Position numbers and translations under genes: made by a program. This document shows, piece by piece, positions 54,676 to 64,000 of a DNA stretch of 64,000 nt (positions are counted from its first letter, which is position 1; the number at the start of each line of letters is the position of its first letter). The notes below the pieces were generated by a model that saw only the letters and a list, made by a program, of their open reading frames with translations, made no database searches and had not been told where the DNA came from. The DNA is from Lagopus muta (Eukaryota; Chordata; Aves; Galliformes; Phasianidae): contig NC_064437.1 of the NCBI RefSeq assembly GCF_023343835.1, positions 13,295,001 through 13,359,000 of the forward strand, read 5' to 3'.

Positions 54676-56097
54676 TCAGTTTACTTTATAGATCTTTTTA
54701 CTTTCTGTTTCTTTATTATGTTATATTGGATTTCCTGATTTTTTTTGTTTCCTACTTCTCCATTAAAACAGTACCAAAACCTTCTGCATATTCTTTGCTC
54801 CTGTGATTACTTTTAACACCACCTACCAAGATATTTGAAGACTTTATTTTTGCTTTTTCTTATCCAGTGTTACATACTGCTGAAGAATTTGAAGCATTGG
54901 TTACATTCACCAGTAACATCTGCACTTCTCTTACCCTTTTCTAGAGCTGTCAGTGATTCAGAGGTGCTGTGCTGGCACTGCTACAGCAGAGTGAATTATC
55001 CCTCAGTGCCTGGGAGATAACGTACAGGTACTGCTTAGCACTGTCCAGACTTGTCATCTTCTCTGGCCCAGAGAACTTTGTGATGACCTCTAAAATGGGG
55101 TGTGGAGTTGCATAAGTGAGACTTAGCAGATGAGCTAGGAAGCAGGAAATAAGTGGGAGTGTGTGCTAAAACTGAACATGGTTTGGGAGGCAGCTGTGAT
55201 GGGATTGGAAGGGAGAGAGTAGGGGTGTGGTGATTTCAGCCAAATGGGGACAACATTCTGTGACAGCAAAGAGAAGCTCCTGTAATCTCCTGCCTTAGGT
55301 AGTTGTCCTGCCTTCACTTTGATTTGGCCAAGTGCAAGGTAGCTGTGGATGCTACAGTGGTAGGAGAGCTGCTTATATTTCTAGTATTGCCATCTGGAAG
55401 GGGATAAAGCCACATATGTATCTGCTCTATAGGTAAAACTCATGGCATGTGCTATGACAAACTATACAGCAGCATGCTTTCTTGTATAGTTTCTAACCTT
55501 TACTCTGTAAAACGTTTATTTAGATATGTGATAGGATTCTGGGGTGTATTAACCATTTCTCTTCCTTTCCCTCAGAGAACTGTGCTCTCTTTGGGTATCT
55601 GTTTGTTAGCAGGTTTGTAGGTCACAGTCTGAATTCTTGTTACAACTTTATTGTTTATAATTTGGTAGCACCCAGGGATACCTACTGGGAATAGAGATCT
55701 TCTGGAAGGCTTCAATCAAATAGAGAGAATCATCTCTGCCCTGGGGAATTTTCAGGTACAGCCTATCAGGCCAGTCAGAGGCTGCAGCTGAAAAATTACA
55801 CGTAAAATTTCTCTAATTATTTTAATACAGAATTAGATCTACTTATGGGAAGGATTATGTGAAGCAGCTGCCTGTAGCTGTCTGGAGATTCCTACCTGCC
55901 CTGAATTTGTAGAATTGTTGGAGTGGAATACACCATGCTATGTTACCGAAGGATGAACTGAATATTCTCTTTTCCTCCATTTGAATGTTTTGGTTTGGCT
56001 TGTTTTTTTTTGGTAGATCTATGGATGATATCAAATTAAAAGATGTTCATTCCATCAAGAAGCAAAAATTTTTGCTGTACAGCTGTGAGGACTCATT

Positions 56098-56142
56098 TGG
56101 TGATTACTGAGTACTGTGCTTTCTTTTAATGTGTTTTAATGA
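56098..56142 (+). repeat. 45-bp direct repeat, copy 1
   Basis: Begins tggtgattactgagtactg and ends gtgttttaatga. It is identical over all 45 bases to 56341-56385 and flanks the LTR-like insert. Confidence 0.95.
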
Positions 56143-56340
56143 CTGCTATGGTTTAGCCCAGCAAGTGGCTAAGCACCACACACTCGTTTGCTCACTCCTC
56201 TCTTCCCAATGGGATGGAAGAGAGAATTGAAAAAAACTAAAGCAAACAAAAAAACAGCAACAACGAAGAACTTGTGGATTGAGATAAAACTATTCACTAA
56301 GATAGAGAAAAGGAAAAGGAGAATAAATATGACATATATA
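56143..56340 (+). mobile_element. LTR-like avian interspersed repeat fragment
   Basis: 198 bp with gctatggtttagcccagc, then ctaagcaccacacac, gctcactcctc, gggatggaagagagaatt and gtggattgagataaaa. It resembles, from memory, the left part of a common avian endogenous-retrovirus LTR. No coding remnant is present. It is bounded exactly by two identical 45-bp copies of flanking sequence, far longer than a retroviral target duplication. Confidence 0.5.
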
Positions 56341-56385
56341 TGGTGATTACTGAGTACTGTGCTTTCTTTTAATGTGTTTTAATGA
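56341..56385 (+). repeat. 45-bp direct repeat, copy 2
   Basis: Perfect copy of 56098-56142, directly after the insert. Confidence 0.95.
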
Positions 56386-56582
56386 GCAAGTGAATTGGAT
56401 TAAAAACCATCCAGATTGTATTCTTCCCTTGGTCAATACTGTGAACTGGTTCATACAAGTAGAGATCTTACAGAAAGCTCAGTGCAAGCATGGAAGGGAG
56501 TTTGGAGTATGTTATTCTGAACTATAACCATTTCTTTTCCTGAACTTTATTGTGGTTTCCTACTGCTCTCTGAGCTTTCTAA

Positions 56583-56731
56583 TGCTGCCCACAGAGGTTG
56601 TGGAGTCTCCTTCTCTGGAGATATTCAGAACCCTCCTGACACTTGCCTCTACAGTCTGTGCTAGGAACCAGGGGGTTGGGCTAGATGATTTCCAGAGACC
56701 CTTTCCAATCCCTGTGATTCTTTGATTTTCT
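56583..56731 (+). mobile_element. CR1 LINE 3'-end fragment
   Basis: The CR1-like words tgcccacagaggttgtggag, ctccttctctggagatattc, gttgggctagatgatttcc and cctttccaatccctgtgatt are followed by a short octamer tail. Confidence 0.9.
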
Positions 56732-57245
56732 TTGTGTAGGTGACTGTCTTGATTTTGTCCATTACGTATTCCTTGCTGTTTCTGTAAGAGAAAGGTAAAA
56801 TATTTTCTAAAAAGACTGTATAGTCTGAAAGAGGAAGTAAAAGCCAGATTATTTTTAGCTACCATTTGTCTTCCAGAAAACACAGCTGCTGTTGAGATGA
56901 GAAAGCAACTGATGGGCAGTACTGGATATCATGTCAGAACTGTGGTTCTAACAGTGGCAGAGCTATGCAGGCGTCCTGGTTAAAAGCCAGCTTTGTGCTT
57001 TGGGTGCCCAGTGTCTGATTGCTCAGCTGATACTGGGTTGAGAGTGACAGTAGTCTCAGTGCTGCAGGTCTCCCTGCTATCACACTGAATGGGTAATTTA
57101 GAGACTCCTCCATCTCCTGGAGGCAGCATGAAGGAGCAAAGCAACGGTCAAATCCCCTGCCCTGCTGCCAGTCAGCACAGGAACAGGGAGACGTACTGCA
57201 GCCAAGATCCTCCTATTTGCTGACCATCATGGAGACCAAATCTAA

Positions 57246-57524
57246 AGAAGGTAGAAATGGTTTTAAGTTGAAAGGGGAAATGGTTGTAAGTTGAGGGATG
57301 GAAGATTTAGGTTGGGTGTCAGGGGGAAGTGAGAGTGGTGAGGTGCTGGAACAGGCTGCCCATAGAGGCTATGGATGCTCCATTCCTAGAAGTGTTCAAG
57401 GCCAGATTGGATGGGGCCCTGGGCAGCCTGGTCTGGTATTAAATGGGGAGGTTGGTGGCCCTGCATGTGGCAGGGGGGTTGGAGGTTCCTTCCAACCTTG
57501 CCATTCTGTGATTCTGTGAAGATA
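57246..57524 (+). mobile_element. CR1 LINE 3' fragment with ORF2 tail remnant
   Basis: Contains aaatggttttaagttgaaag, an imperfect tandem repeat of that word, then the ORF2 C-terminal region with ctggaacaggctgccc and aggccagattggatgggg. It ends in cattctgtgattctgtga. The reading frame is broken by small deletions compared with the CR1 at 24830. Confidence 0.92.
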
Positions 57525-59116
57525 AAAAGGAATTTGGTTAGGGATTGGGCCCAAATAATGTAGCTAAGTCCCATTTTCAGGAATTATTTATCCCATTGTG
57601 ATCTGATTCTAGTTGTCATATAGAAGATTTGGGCTGCTTCCTATTGTCTAAATGCTTACATTGGAAGGAATATGTTCATATGCATGACTCAGGTTTTGCA
57701 GTGCTGGATGGGGCTACGCTGAGATGTCTGTAAGGACTGCTGAGTGTCTGTGTGTGTGGAGATCTATAGAAGCCACATTACAAGAGTGTATGTGTGCTTT
57801 TAGCTACAGAATAATTTAAATCAACAACTAGTTGCTTCTTTGCATCCTTGTTCTGCCATGAAGTTTAATCCATTTCTACTTTGTAAGCCCACAGATGAAG
57901 CACTAATAGTAATGACAAACAACCTTCCACTTAGTGCAATTCATTTCTCACCAGGTAGAAAGAAAGTTGGTAGTGAAGAGCAGAATAAATGATCTGCTTT
58001 GCTTAAAAAGGGCTAAAGATTGAGATGTGCAATATGAGCCTTTTTTCCTTTTGTTTTTATCACTTGGTAGTGAACTGTCATTTGGAGCAATGCTGATCAC
58101 TTTTTGAGGTAAAATTGTCTGAACTAAAATATCATTCCATACGATGTTTATATGTATATGCAAGTAGGAAATTGTTTTATTTCTTATTTCACAAAGAGTC
58201 AAGTACTGACTTGTTTGGTTTTTTATATTGCTCTTTATTTGCCCTTGAGAGATAAATTAATAAATTATAAGCACCTAAATATAGAAGTAGCAAGACATAA
58301 GCCCAAGCCCACAAGTACAATACAAATCAAGTCAAACAAGGTAAGAATGCACATCCCCAGCAAAACCTATCAGTGTCACTAATGGAGCCTTCAGAATCAA
58401 CAAGTGACCAAAGAACAGCAGATCTGGGGCAGATTCACTCTGTGGTGTCATTTGTTCTGTTGTTTCTGAGGTGTTGTCTCAGGATTGTGAACAGTGCCTT
58501 CCCTTTACAACTGTTAATCTTGTTCACCAAGGCAAGTTCCTGTCATGGGGTATGGTGCAGGACATGTTCTTTTTCAGTATTTCTGAGCTTACCCTCTGTA
58601 CTCAGAGAAATGCTGAGGAGGCACGAAGGAAACCAATTTGCAGTTTTCAGACATAACTTAGGGCACTTCCAATTGGATTTGCTGTCTCTGTCACATGGAA
58701 TTCTGTGACAGTGAAACTTGGAGAAAATGAAAGCAGTGGTTAGAAGCTGTTAGAAGTTGAGCAGGATTTCTATTGCAAATGTGGTAGCTGCCATTTCTGA
58801 GATGAGAATTGCTGGTTCTGTAGTTTTATCTCAATGCATCCTGTATTTCTGCATCTTCCTAAGAATAATAGGGTTACTTAGATTGATTTCTGCCTGCTCT
58901 GAAGTCATGGTGAGATTATTAGACCAAAGAAAGCTATTTAATTAAAATTACAGAGATAGCCCAAATCCTCAAACACCTCAATGATTAATATAAAAGTAAT
59001 TATAAAGTAACTGTATATTCTGATGAATAGCAGCAGCAGCCATGCAATCAAAACGCATGCAGAGAAATTAGTAAACAGCTGTAACTAGTCATGCTGTACA
59101 GAAGATATGTTAGATT

Positions 59117-59131
59117 TTTATTTTTTTTATT
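59117..59131 (-). terminator. UOX: candidate polyadenylation signals, UOX
   Basis: Two overlapping-spaced TTTATT words (AATAAA on the minus strand) at 59117 and 59126, about 480 bp after the UOX stop. This is an inference from position only. Confidence 0.3.
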
Positions 59132-59607
59132 ATTTCCTTCACAAAGAAATCAGTGTCTGATTGATTCCTCACTCAGTTGTTAGGTCAGAACTTCAACTCT
59201 CTAGATCAGTGTGGCATTAAGGGGTTGGCACAGGTTACATCAGTGAAACATCCGGTATTGTGCCTGTATATTCATTTTACTGAAGGAATATGAATAGACA
59301 ACATACATAGTTGCTTATTTTGTGTGTCAAAAACATGTTAAAGATCATCAAATTCGTTAAGTCTGGGAATAGCTGATTTAAAAATATAAAAACTATAATG
59401 TTTCCAGCTGGGATTTCAGTCTGCAAATCACACTGAGTTCCAGGGAGATACTCTGATATCTGAATTTCTGAGGCTCATTTAGAAATCCCAATCTAGGAGT
59501 TCACAGAGTGGAAAGTAGTCAATGTGAAAGAAGCCAGTAGTAAGTATATGCTGATAGGAAAGCCATACTGCAAGTTTATCAGGAATGTACACAGGAAGCC
59601 AAGAGGT

Positions 59608-59745
59608 TTACTTTCCCTGAGCAGCTACCAGTCCAAACTGACTTTCCTTCTCATCTTTTATCATGTGGCTTTGTGCTTCTAAGTACTTCTTTCTGCCAAG
59701 CGTGCAAGCACAGGAACCATAGGGAGTTTCCACTGGAACCAGAAC
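59608..59745 (-). CDS. UOX: UOX last coding exon
   Basis: 138 bp with TAA stop. The acceptor is ccttctccacag. It encodes VLVPVETPYGSCACTLGRKK, then a polar tail ending AAQGK instead of a peroxisomal S-K/R-L terminus. Confidence 0.9.
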   Translation of the reverse strand, partial: VLVPVETPYGSCACTLGRKKYLEAQSHMIKDEKESQFGLVAAQGK

Positions 59746-62087
59746 CTGTGGAGAAGGAACACAGATGTCATGCCTGAGACAAGGATGTGTCATTACAATC
59801 ACAGAAGAAACTGCACCTATTCTCCTCCTTTCAAAATCATGTGTTGGTCCATGACATCCTTTCTGGACCTCAATGGTAGATTTTGTCATCTCAGATGAAA
59901 GTAGCTTTATAATGTCCCTGCAAGAGGCCAAAAGTAGTACAGGGTGGCAGGATAATCACAATTTGAAAGGAAAGCCAGAGTATAAGCTGCCTACGGACCA
60001 TTGAACTGTCAAAACAACAAATGCAGTATGAAGTAACCAAGTTTCTCTCTGTCAAGTAAGGATAATAGAACAAACTTCCAGCTGAACCTGTCCAACAGCT
60101 AAAGCAGCTGTGGAAGAAGGAGAAAATACACTGTAGCTCCTTTGTCTGTCATTCTGCTTGATGTTAAGTTTATACGTATATAATATATATAATGTTTATA
60201 TATTTATATAATTTAATATAATATATGTCAGTTTATATACCTTGTCCACTGCTGGACCAGCCTGCTTTGGCTCCTAATGACTACAGAACAATTCCTTCAC
60301 TGCTGTCTTAGAATGCTGGTCTTCTGTCATCTAGAGATAAAGTCTACGGCTTTGGCTAACCTGCTTGTGACCTCACAGCACCAAGGATCCTCACTGGCCT
60401 CAGCAGCACTGCCAGTGGAGTAGAAAGAAGAGCCATATTGTACTGGCATTTCAAATTGCCAGGTCATGTGAAAGGATGATGAGACTAATTCTACTTGGTT
60501 AGACCTGCACAAGTTGACATTATCACTAAAATCATAATGCAATAAAAATGAATGATTACTTTTAGACATCTGATACGGATCTCTCTGATCTCCAAAACAT
60601 TTTCCTGTGCTTAGCAACATAAGAAGGCAATCATTCTTCTCCTGTAGTTAGTGTAGAACTCCTTTAGTGGTAAGGTAGAGCTTTTACTGGGGCGGGGGGA
60701 AATTGCTCCCTTTAACTCTGTGTTCTATGCAGAGAGGCTGCTGTGCTTTATGGCTGTGTATTTATAGAGCAATTCTGGCAAACTGGAGCATTTACTTACT
60801 TCTTTGTCATTGGTACAGCCTAGTGCCTTCATGTCTACCACATTATAAAAGGTGTTGTTCAGGATGACTTCTATGACCTGTACCTGAAAATATGAAAACA
60901 GAGCAATGAATCATGATATTTCTCAGCCAACAGCCTTGAGATGTTTTCCCTCAGTGTGAAGAAAAACAGAGCAACATCTCCTTTCTCCAAAATATGCACA
61001 GCTGATAAATGCATTCTACTGAATGTGTGGTAGCTGTTTTAGTGTTCCTTTCACACTTACTCATATCCTACCAAGCATGCAGCAGTATTCTCCCTCATTA
61101 TTGTCATAGCTAATAAGCAGGAATTCTCAGGATTGAAATTGTGAGAGCATTTATAGTTTTTCAGACCATCTAGCTGCACCACCAAACAGTTCCGTCTTAA
61201 GACTGCTAGAGGAGATTGGTTCATTTTGGTCCTCTCAAAGGACCAATTGATGTTTACTATTGTTAAAGTAAAACATCAACAGAAAGAAAGACAATACCTG
61301 TGACACTCGGGAGAGGACACACATCTGGATGCAGTTGATGGTCTTCTGGTAAGAGGGCGAATAATCCCCACAGTCAGGTGGCCCTGAGAAGGCCTCAAGG
61401 ATGCAATCCCGGACTTTGGCCCTAGAGATAAAACATGTTCTTACAAAACTTCTGTCTAGATCCATCATATTTTACTGTGCTCATTTTCTTTCTACTTTTC
61501 TCTGTCTTTTTTGTCAGAAAAAGCACATGAGATTTCACAGAAGATCAATGTATTTGTCCTGTCTCCTCCCAGTTCCTCCCTTGCCAACTCTATACTTGCC
61601 AGCAAATGTTTTGTTAAAAATACTTAACAAATGAGTTGTGAAGCTGTTCTCTTAGTGTTCTGAATTGAGCTACAGACTGTCCATTTAAATCCTGCTGTCC
61701 AATGGACCATTAGAGACAGCAGCTGATTTAGCTGCAGGGATTGCTTTTTGCCCCAGTACTGAATGCTTAGAGCCTCTGCTGAGACCTACGGGAGCAGCTG
61801 TGCTTGGCAGATGCAGGTCTGGCCCTTACCCTGCTGCAATGCACAGAGGGACTTTGGGATCAAAGATTGGGTGATAAATATTATTAAGCTTTATATATAC
61901 CACATGCAGTCAAAATCAAAATCTCTGCATTCGCCGTATGACCACTTGCAGAAGAGCTCTCCACATAAAATCCTGTCATTCCTTTGAGGAAGCGTGGTGT
62001 GTTCATTTCTGTAGAAGCCTTCAAATCCGGACTGTGTTGTCTTCATAAGTTTCAGATCTTTAATTCCAGCAAAAACAACCAGAGGAC
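59608..62087 (-). CDS. UOX: urate oxidase (uricase)-like protein, C-terminal four exons
   Basis: Four minus-strand exons (187, 124, 84 and 138 bp) join in frame into about 176 residues aligning along the whole C-terminal half of uricase. Matching blocks are AGIKDLKLMKTTQSGFEGF, EHTTLP, FCKW, the GDYSPSYQKT region, the VVDM region and VLVPVETPYG. Uricase normally oxidises urate in peroxisomes. Kept by alignment are the urate-site Phe (GFEGF), Arg (NDR), Gln (SYQK) and Asn (LNN). Changed are the catalytic His (Phe in LNNTFY), Val before Gln (Tyr), a 3-residue deletion before LNN, and the C-terminal S-R-L import signal, replaced by a 30-residue lysine-rich tail. All splice sites are canonical and no stop interrupts. 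N-terminal exons were not found up to 64000. Birds lack uricase activity, so this is either an early-stage pseudogene or a repurposed protein. Confidence 0.9.
60170..60240. repeat. TA-rich low-complexity block
   Basis: Consists almost entirely of tata/atat words (tatacgtatataatatatat). It lies in the last UOX intron. Confidence 0.75.
60800..60883 (-). CDS. UOX: UOX exon (second from the end)
   Basis: 84 bp. The acceptor is ttcatattttcag and the donor gtaagt. It encodes VQVIEVILNNTFYNVVDM, then KALGCTNDKE. The family motif LPNxHY is here LNNTFY: Asn kept, His lost. The exon is three codons shorter than in mammals. Confidence 0.9.
61298..61421 (-). CDS. UOX: UOX exon (third from the end)
   Basis: 124 bp. 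The acceptor is ttttatctctag and the donor gtattg. It completes the Trp codon, then encodes AKVRDCILEAFSGPPD and the CGDYSPSYQKTINCIQ segment, which holds the urate-binding Gln. Confidence 0.92.
61901..62087 (-). CDS. UOX: UOX exon (fourth from the end)
   Basis: 187 bp. The acceptor on the minus strand is ttctggctcacag, and the donor gtatat splits a Trp codon. It encodes PLVVFAGIKDLKLMKTTQ, then SGFEGFYRNEHTTLP, DRIL, FCKW and RDFDFDCMW. Confidence 0.92.
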
Positions 62088-64000
62088 CTGTGAGCCAGAA
62101 ATATGCGATAGCATGAGCCCTTTTCAGAGGCAGACAGAAAGGATCTCTGCTTGTGCACTTGTAGTAGCAGTTCTAGAGCCGTCAGGTAGTGACTACTCCA
62201 AGACTTGCACATTTCTGCTGCAAGGCTAACTACTTCTAAAAATTATTTTCTGTGTGCTGATGTTAGCAAGAAGGCAAGAAACAAGATAGAAGCCACTGAA
62301 ATCAGAGCTCAGTCTAGAAAGAAGAGAATCTTCTTGAGTGACCTGCAGTGGAGAATCGAGGACACCTCTTCTCTCACTTCCTTGGAGCTGGGATGCATAT
62401 CAGGTAGGCTGTTACTGATGTCAACTTGGGGATCGATCACTAATTGCTCAAAAGGGAAATGAAATGGGCTACTGGTGCTGTGGTGCACAGGAGAGGTAAA
62501 GGGAGGCCTTTTCTAACATGGAGAAGTGTTGAAAGGTAGGTTATACAAAGACTGGGAGCCTCAGCCAGAAATTCACTTTACATATCCATCCTGTTGTGTT
62601 TTGCATCCCTAAGAACGCGAGGGCAAGGAGCCAATGCAAATGCTTGCAGTTCAGCTAATTAGCAGGAACTGGCATTAATACAGATACCACCCACAGGTTC
62701 AAACTGACAGTGTTTTCCTTGTAGCCACTATTTATAAAATGAGCTGTTGCAGATCAATGCTGCATGGGCGGATTATAATTTTCTCAAGACCTAACAGTTG
62801 TGTCCTGAACATTTTATTCTGTCATTTTGGATGGCAGCTGAAAAAATTCATGTGGTCAGTCATTTAGATTACACCAAACTGATAATTGAAAATTTCACTG
62901 AGCAGAGCTGCCAAAAATGCAAATTTGGGAAAGAGGAACTTTACACCATGCAGACTTACCCAGAGCCCATATAGATGGTCACTGCTGAAGCCTATGCTGC
63001 TGCTTTGTGCTCTTCATGCACACACTAGCTAGTTTAAAATTAATCCTTCAGTAAGCCCGGCACATAGTAATCCTGACTTTGACTTGGAGGACTGACACAC
63101 TTTTATTAAATTGCCTTTGAAGAAAGGAGCATATAAACAGGAGGGGGAACAGCTGTTTATGAGGGTGGATAGTGATAGGACAAGGGGGAATGGTTTTAAA
63201 CTGAGACAGGGGAGGATTAGGTTAGATATAAGGAAGAAGTTTTTCACTCAGAGGGTGGCGCACTGGAACAGGTTGCCCAAGGAGGTTGTGGATGCCCCGT
63301 CCCTGGAGGCATTCAAAGCCAAGCTGGATGTGGCTCTGGGCAGCCTGGTCTGGTAGCTCCCAAGCAGGGGGGTTGAAACTAGGTGATTTTTGAGGTTCTT
63401 TTCAACCCAGGCCATTCTATGATTCAGTGAAAGTTAAACTGAAAGTAATTTTGCTGTGATGGATATTTCCAAATGACATGATTGTTTAGAGTGTTTTTTT
63501 GTTTGTTTGTTTAAATACCTTGTTACTGGGTATGATTAAAACTGTATTTCATCCATTTATTTTCTTGTTTACATTCATCATTGCTTTTTGAATGGTGTTA
63601 TCTATTACTTTGACTACATTCCCTCATTATTCACCAAAGCTTTGTAGAATCTAAAGATTTATCTTATCTGCCCAATATTGTTGAACAGAATATACTGGAT
63701 TTGCTTCAGATCTTGATGACTTCATTGCTCAGGTATAAGATAATTGGGTACAAATGTAATGCAAATACTACCAGTGTACCTTGAAGTATCTCATATTCAA
63801 ATGCATACTGTTGTTTGAAAAGAATGCTTGCAACAAATGCTTTAAAGAAATGCTGGCTGGGTAGATGTCTAGGTAGAACTATAACACCTAGACAAAGTTT
63901 TTAAAGAGCTGAATGTCCCTGTGCTTTCAGAAGCTTTTGTGCTTGTACTGTTTTTTCAGTTATCTGATGGCAACTCCACTGAGAATTGGAATCGATGATC
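62088..64000 (-). other. UOX: UOX upstream intron or 5' region
   Basis: I looked on the minus strand for the expected preceding uricase exon (the segment with KHVHAF and CEVEQ in mammals) and did not find it. Content is AT-rich apart from the CR1 fragment. The missing exons are probably beyond the window, or lost. Confidence 0.5.
63108..63431 (+). mobile_element. CR1 LINE 3' fragment with ORF2 tail remnant
   Basis: Encodes the CR1 ORF2 end ([41 protein letters not shown]) in an open frame. The conserved 3' end (ggtgatttttgaggttcttt) and tail (ttctatgattcagtga) follow. It is antisense to UOX. Confidence 0.95.

Larger units (their letters stand above)
54676..59110. other. region between SAMD13 and UOX, convergent genes
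   Basis: Apart from the two CR1 pieces and the LTR-like insert listed separately, no exon or RNA gene is recognised. The open frame at 58373-58708 (no domain seen) is not supported as a gene. Confidence 0.6.

Noticed and set aside
58373-58708. 111-codon frame between SAMD13 and UOX
   Set aside because: It has no domain, no splice-bounded exon and an overlapping alternative frame, so it is best treated as chance.
59746-59931. Leftward extension of the UOX last-exon frame as a separate 107-codon gene
   Set aside because: The sequence before the ccttctccacag acceptor has no uricase similarity and is the intron read through.

Overview
This is vertebrate nuclear DNA, almost certainly from a bird and probably a galliform. 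The reasons are CR1 LINE fragments with the (ATTCTGTG)n tail, two degenerate mariner-type elements of the kind common in chicken-like genomes, AT-rich introns with GT-AG splice sites, and a CpG island promoter. No bacterial-style operon, CRISPR array or rRNA/tRNA gene was seen.

Three protein-coding genes are supported, in the order and orientation PRKACB (+), SAMD13 (+), UOX (-). As far as I recall this neighbourhood is conserved in vertebrates. (1) Positions 1-32.8 kb hold PRKACB, the catalytic beta subunit of cAMP-dependent protein kinase. Exons 2-10 are all present, with the exon lengths expected for the family (62, 129, 99, 83, 127, 96, 123, 165 and 126 coding bases). They encode residues 15-350 in the usual PKA numbering. 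The alternative first exons lie upstream or are not recognisable. A 2.2 kb 3' UTR follows. (2) About 33-42.3 kb is intergenic with nothing recognisable. (3) A CpG island at about 42.4-43.4 kb precedes SAMD13, a 102-residue single-SAM-domain protein in three coding exons (43954-53660). (4) From about 54.7 to 59.6 kb there are only repeats, including an LTR-like insert bracketed by a perfect 45-bp duplication. (5) On the minus strand, four exons at 62087-59608 encode the C-terminal ~176 residues of urate oxidase (uricase). The N-terminal exons are not seen and probably lie beyond 64 kb.

The most interesting element is this avian UOX. All four exons are open with canonical splice sites, so it does not look like ordinary decay. 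Yet the catalytic His of the LPNxHY motif is Phe, a Tyr replaces the Val next to the urate-binding Gln, and the peroxisomal targeting tripeptide is gone, replaced by a lysine-rich tail. Birds are uricotelic and lack uricase activity, so this looks like a retained, catalytically altered uricase-fold protein.

Mobile elements: one long 5'-truncated CR1 with an uninterrupted reverse-transcriptase frame inside PRKACB intron 8, inserted into the tail of an older CR1; five smaller CR1 pieces; and two mariner-like elements in opposite orientation about 17 kb apart. PRKACB would phosphorylate Ser/Thr targets when cAMP releases regulatory subunits. SAMD13 is a SAM-domain protein of unknown role. Nothing suggests that the three genes act in one pathway.
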